Assembly: GCA_002310215.1 (NCBI GenBank)
Contig: DBYR01000042.1
Location: 200,460-264,459 of the forward strand
Direction: 5' to 3'
Source of the DNA: Bacteroidales bacterium UBA1181
GTDB taxonomy: Bacteria > Bacteroidota > Bacteroidia > Bacteroidales > Paludibacteraceae
DNA: 64,000 bases
Shown: positions 63,314 through 64,000 of the stretch, piece by piece
Layout: the number at the start of each line of letters is the position of its first letter
Position numbering within the stretch: position 1 is the first letter of the stretch
The notes under the pieces: model-generated
Seen by the model: the letters and a program-made list of their open reading frames with translations, nothing else
What the model was told of the DNA's origin: nothing
Databases searched by the model: none
Translations under genes and position numbers: made by a program

Positions 63314-63643
63314 TCACAGATTATCAATCTCCTCCTTCGTCAGATGTGTCACCTCCATGATGACCTCCACAGGCATCTTGTTCTGTTTCATCTCTTTGGC
63401 GACTTGGGCGATACCCTGCTGCATACCTTGTTGCATACCTTGGGCAATGCCCTTCTGCATACCGTCCGCCATGCCACGCTCGTAGCCTTGCTTCTCCATG
63501 TCGATCTCGTCGGCAAGGAGCTTCATGCTGGCCTCATACTGGTCATACTCCTTCTCGCTGAGGGCTCCCACCTCGGCGCGCTTGATGAGCTGTCGAAGTC
63601 CCTCGTCAGCCCGCTCATATACAGATGGGTCTATAAATTCCAT
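63314..63643 (-). pseudogene. Duplicated 3' end of an Rpn-family nuclease gene
   Basis: 109 residues beginning MEFIDPSVYERADEGLRQLI and ending with the Gln/Gly repeat stretch QKGIAQGMQQGMQQGIAQV and MEVTHLTKEEIDNL. It matches the end of the next minus-strand gene almost exactly but has no nuclease domain. Most likely a tandem 3'-end duplication left behind the complete gene; a small free-standing C-terminal protein is the alternative. Confidence 0.6.
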
Positions 63644-63658
63644 ATTGCATCAGGCTAA

Positions 63659-64000
63659 TCACAAATTATCAATCTCCTCCTTCGTCAAGTGGGTCACCTC
63701 CATGATGACCTCCACAGGCATCTTGTTCTGTTTCATCTCTTTGGCGACTTGGGCGATGCCTTGCTGCATACCTTGTTGCATACCTTGGGCAATGCCCTGC
63801 TGCATACCTTGTTGCATACCTTGGGCAATGCCCTTCTGCATGCCGTCTGCCATGCCACGCTCGTAGCCTTGCTTCTCCATGTCGATCTCGTCGGCCAGGA
63901 GCTTCATGCTGGCCTCATACTGGTCATACTCCTTCTCGCTGAGGGCTCCCACCTCGGCGCGCTTGATGAGCTGCCGAAGTCCCTCGTCAGCCCGCTCATA
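63659..64000 (-). CDS. Rpn-family recombination-promoting nuclease/putative transposase, C-terminal part (5' end outside window)
   Basis: The frame is open to the right edge (YERADEGLRQLIKRAEVGALSEKE at the edge), so only the last 113 or so residues are seen; a GTG near 63952 is not the real start. The tail carries GMQQGMQQGIAQ twice, against once in the neighbouring copy. Rpn proteins are PD-(D/E)XK DNA endonucleases implicated in recombination and phage defence. The nuclease core must lie beyond the window. Confidence 0.75.
   Translation of the reverse strand, partial: YERADEGLRQLIKRAEVGALSEKEYDQYEASMKLLADEIDMEKQGYERGMADGMQKGIAQGMQQGMQQGIAQGMQQGMQQGIAQVAKEMKQNKMPVEVIMEVTHLTKEEIDNL

Noticed and set aside
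63419..63850. Gln/Gly repeats as a collagen-like or phase-variable surface protein
   Set aside because: The repeats belong to the well-known low-complexity tail of Rpn-family nucleases.

Overview
The window looks like a chromosomal segment from a member of the order Bacteroidales; the genus cannot be settled from the sequence alone. The evidence is Bacteroidetes-type promoters (TTTG, about 20 bp, then TAnnTTTG), A-rich weak ribosome binding sites, a UpxY/NusG-type antiterminator gene, and capsule operons headed by Wza and Wzc homologues. Almost everything between 8.2 and 62.5 kb is surface-polysaccharide biosynthesis.

Layout. (1) 1-436: end of a DnaJ-domain gene. (2) 447-7686, minus strand: a tight six-gene operon (beta-helix lipoprotein, secreted EEP-family protein, LytS-like sensor kinase, LytTR regulator, COG2509-type FAD protein, TerB-like membrane protein) read from a promoter near 7.7 kb. 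(3) 8.27-21.97 kb, polysaccharide locus 1: WecA-like initiator, Wza, Wzc, PHP-type tyrosine phosphatase, aminotransferase, ATP-grasp ligase, five glycosyltransferases and an EpsG-type polymerase, but no flippase. (4) 22.2-42.9 kb, locus 2: UpxY, then a second WecA-Wza-Wzc set closely similar to that of locus 1. It continues with a NeuD-like acyltransferase, ACP, two KASIII enzymes and an SDR, then two flippases, WecB, WecC, a Wzy-like polymerase, glycosyltransferases and a WecG-type transferase. (5) 43.1-62.5 kb, locus 3: a third, more diverged Wza-Wzc pair, glycosyltransferases, flippase, Fe-S/F420-type protein with pyruvyl transferase, and an EpsG polymerase. It is interrupted at 48.4-52.3 kb by an island of palindromic repeats carrying two toxin-antitoxin-like modules. 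(6) 62.7-64.0 kb: a small transcription unit with a strong promoter, a highly structured leader RNA, a 41-codon reading frame and a 70-codon frame resembling the tail of Rpn-family nucleases. It ends in a bidirectional terminator that faces tandem Rpn 3'-end copies on the other strand.

How the genes work together (inference). WecA-like enzymes load undecaprenyl phosphate, glycosyltransferases extend the repeat unit, flippases and polymerases move and chain it, and Wza/Wzc control and export the polymer, with one PHP phosphatase (locus 1) available to reset Wzc. Locus 2 carries the complete gene set for an enterobacterial-common-antigen-like first disaccharide, GlcNAc-ManNAcA (WecA, WecB, WecC, WecG), and a self-contained ACP/KASIII/ketoreductase module suited to making a 3-hydroxyacyl decoration. 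Locus 1 lacks a flippase while locus 2 has two, so the loci may share parts. Locus 3 is compositionally mosaic: a clear drop in GC starts inside the Fe-S/F420-type gene near 54.5 kb and ends sharply at 61.7 kb.

The least explained material is the structured RNA/micro-ORF unit at 62.69-63.30 kb, the repeat-flanked toxin-antitoxin-like island at 49.5-52.3 kb, and the leader RNA of locus 1. All family assignments come from motifs read by eye; no database search was run.
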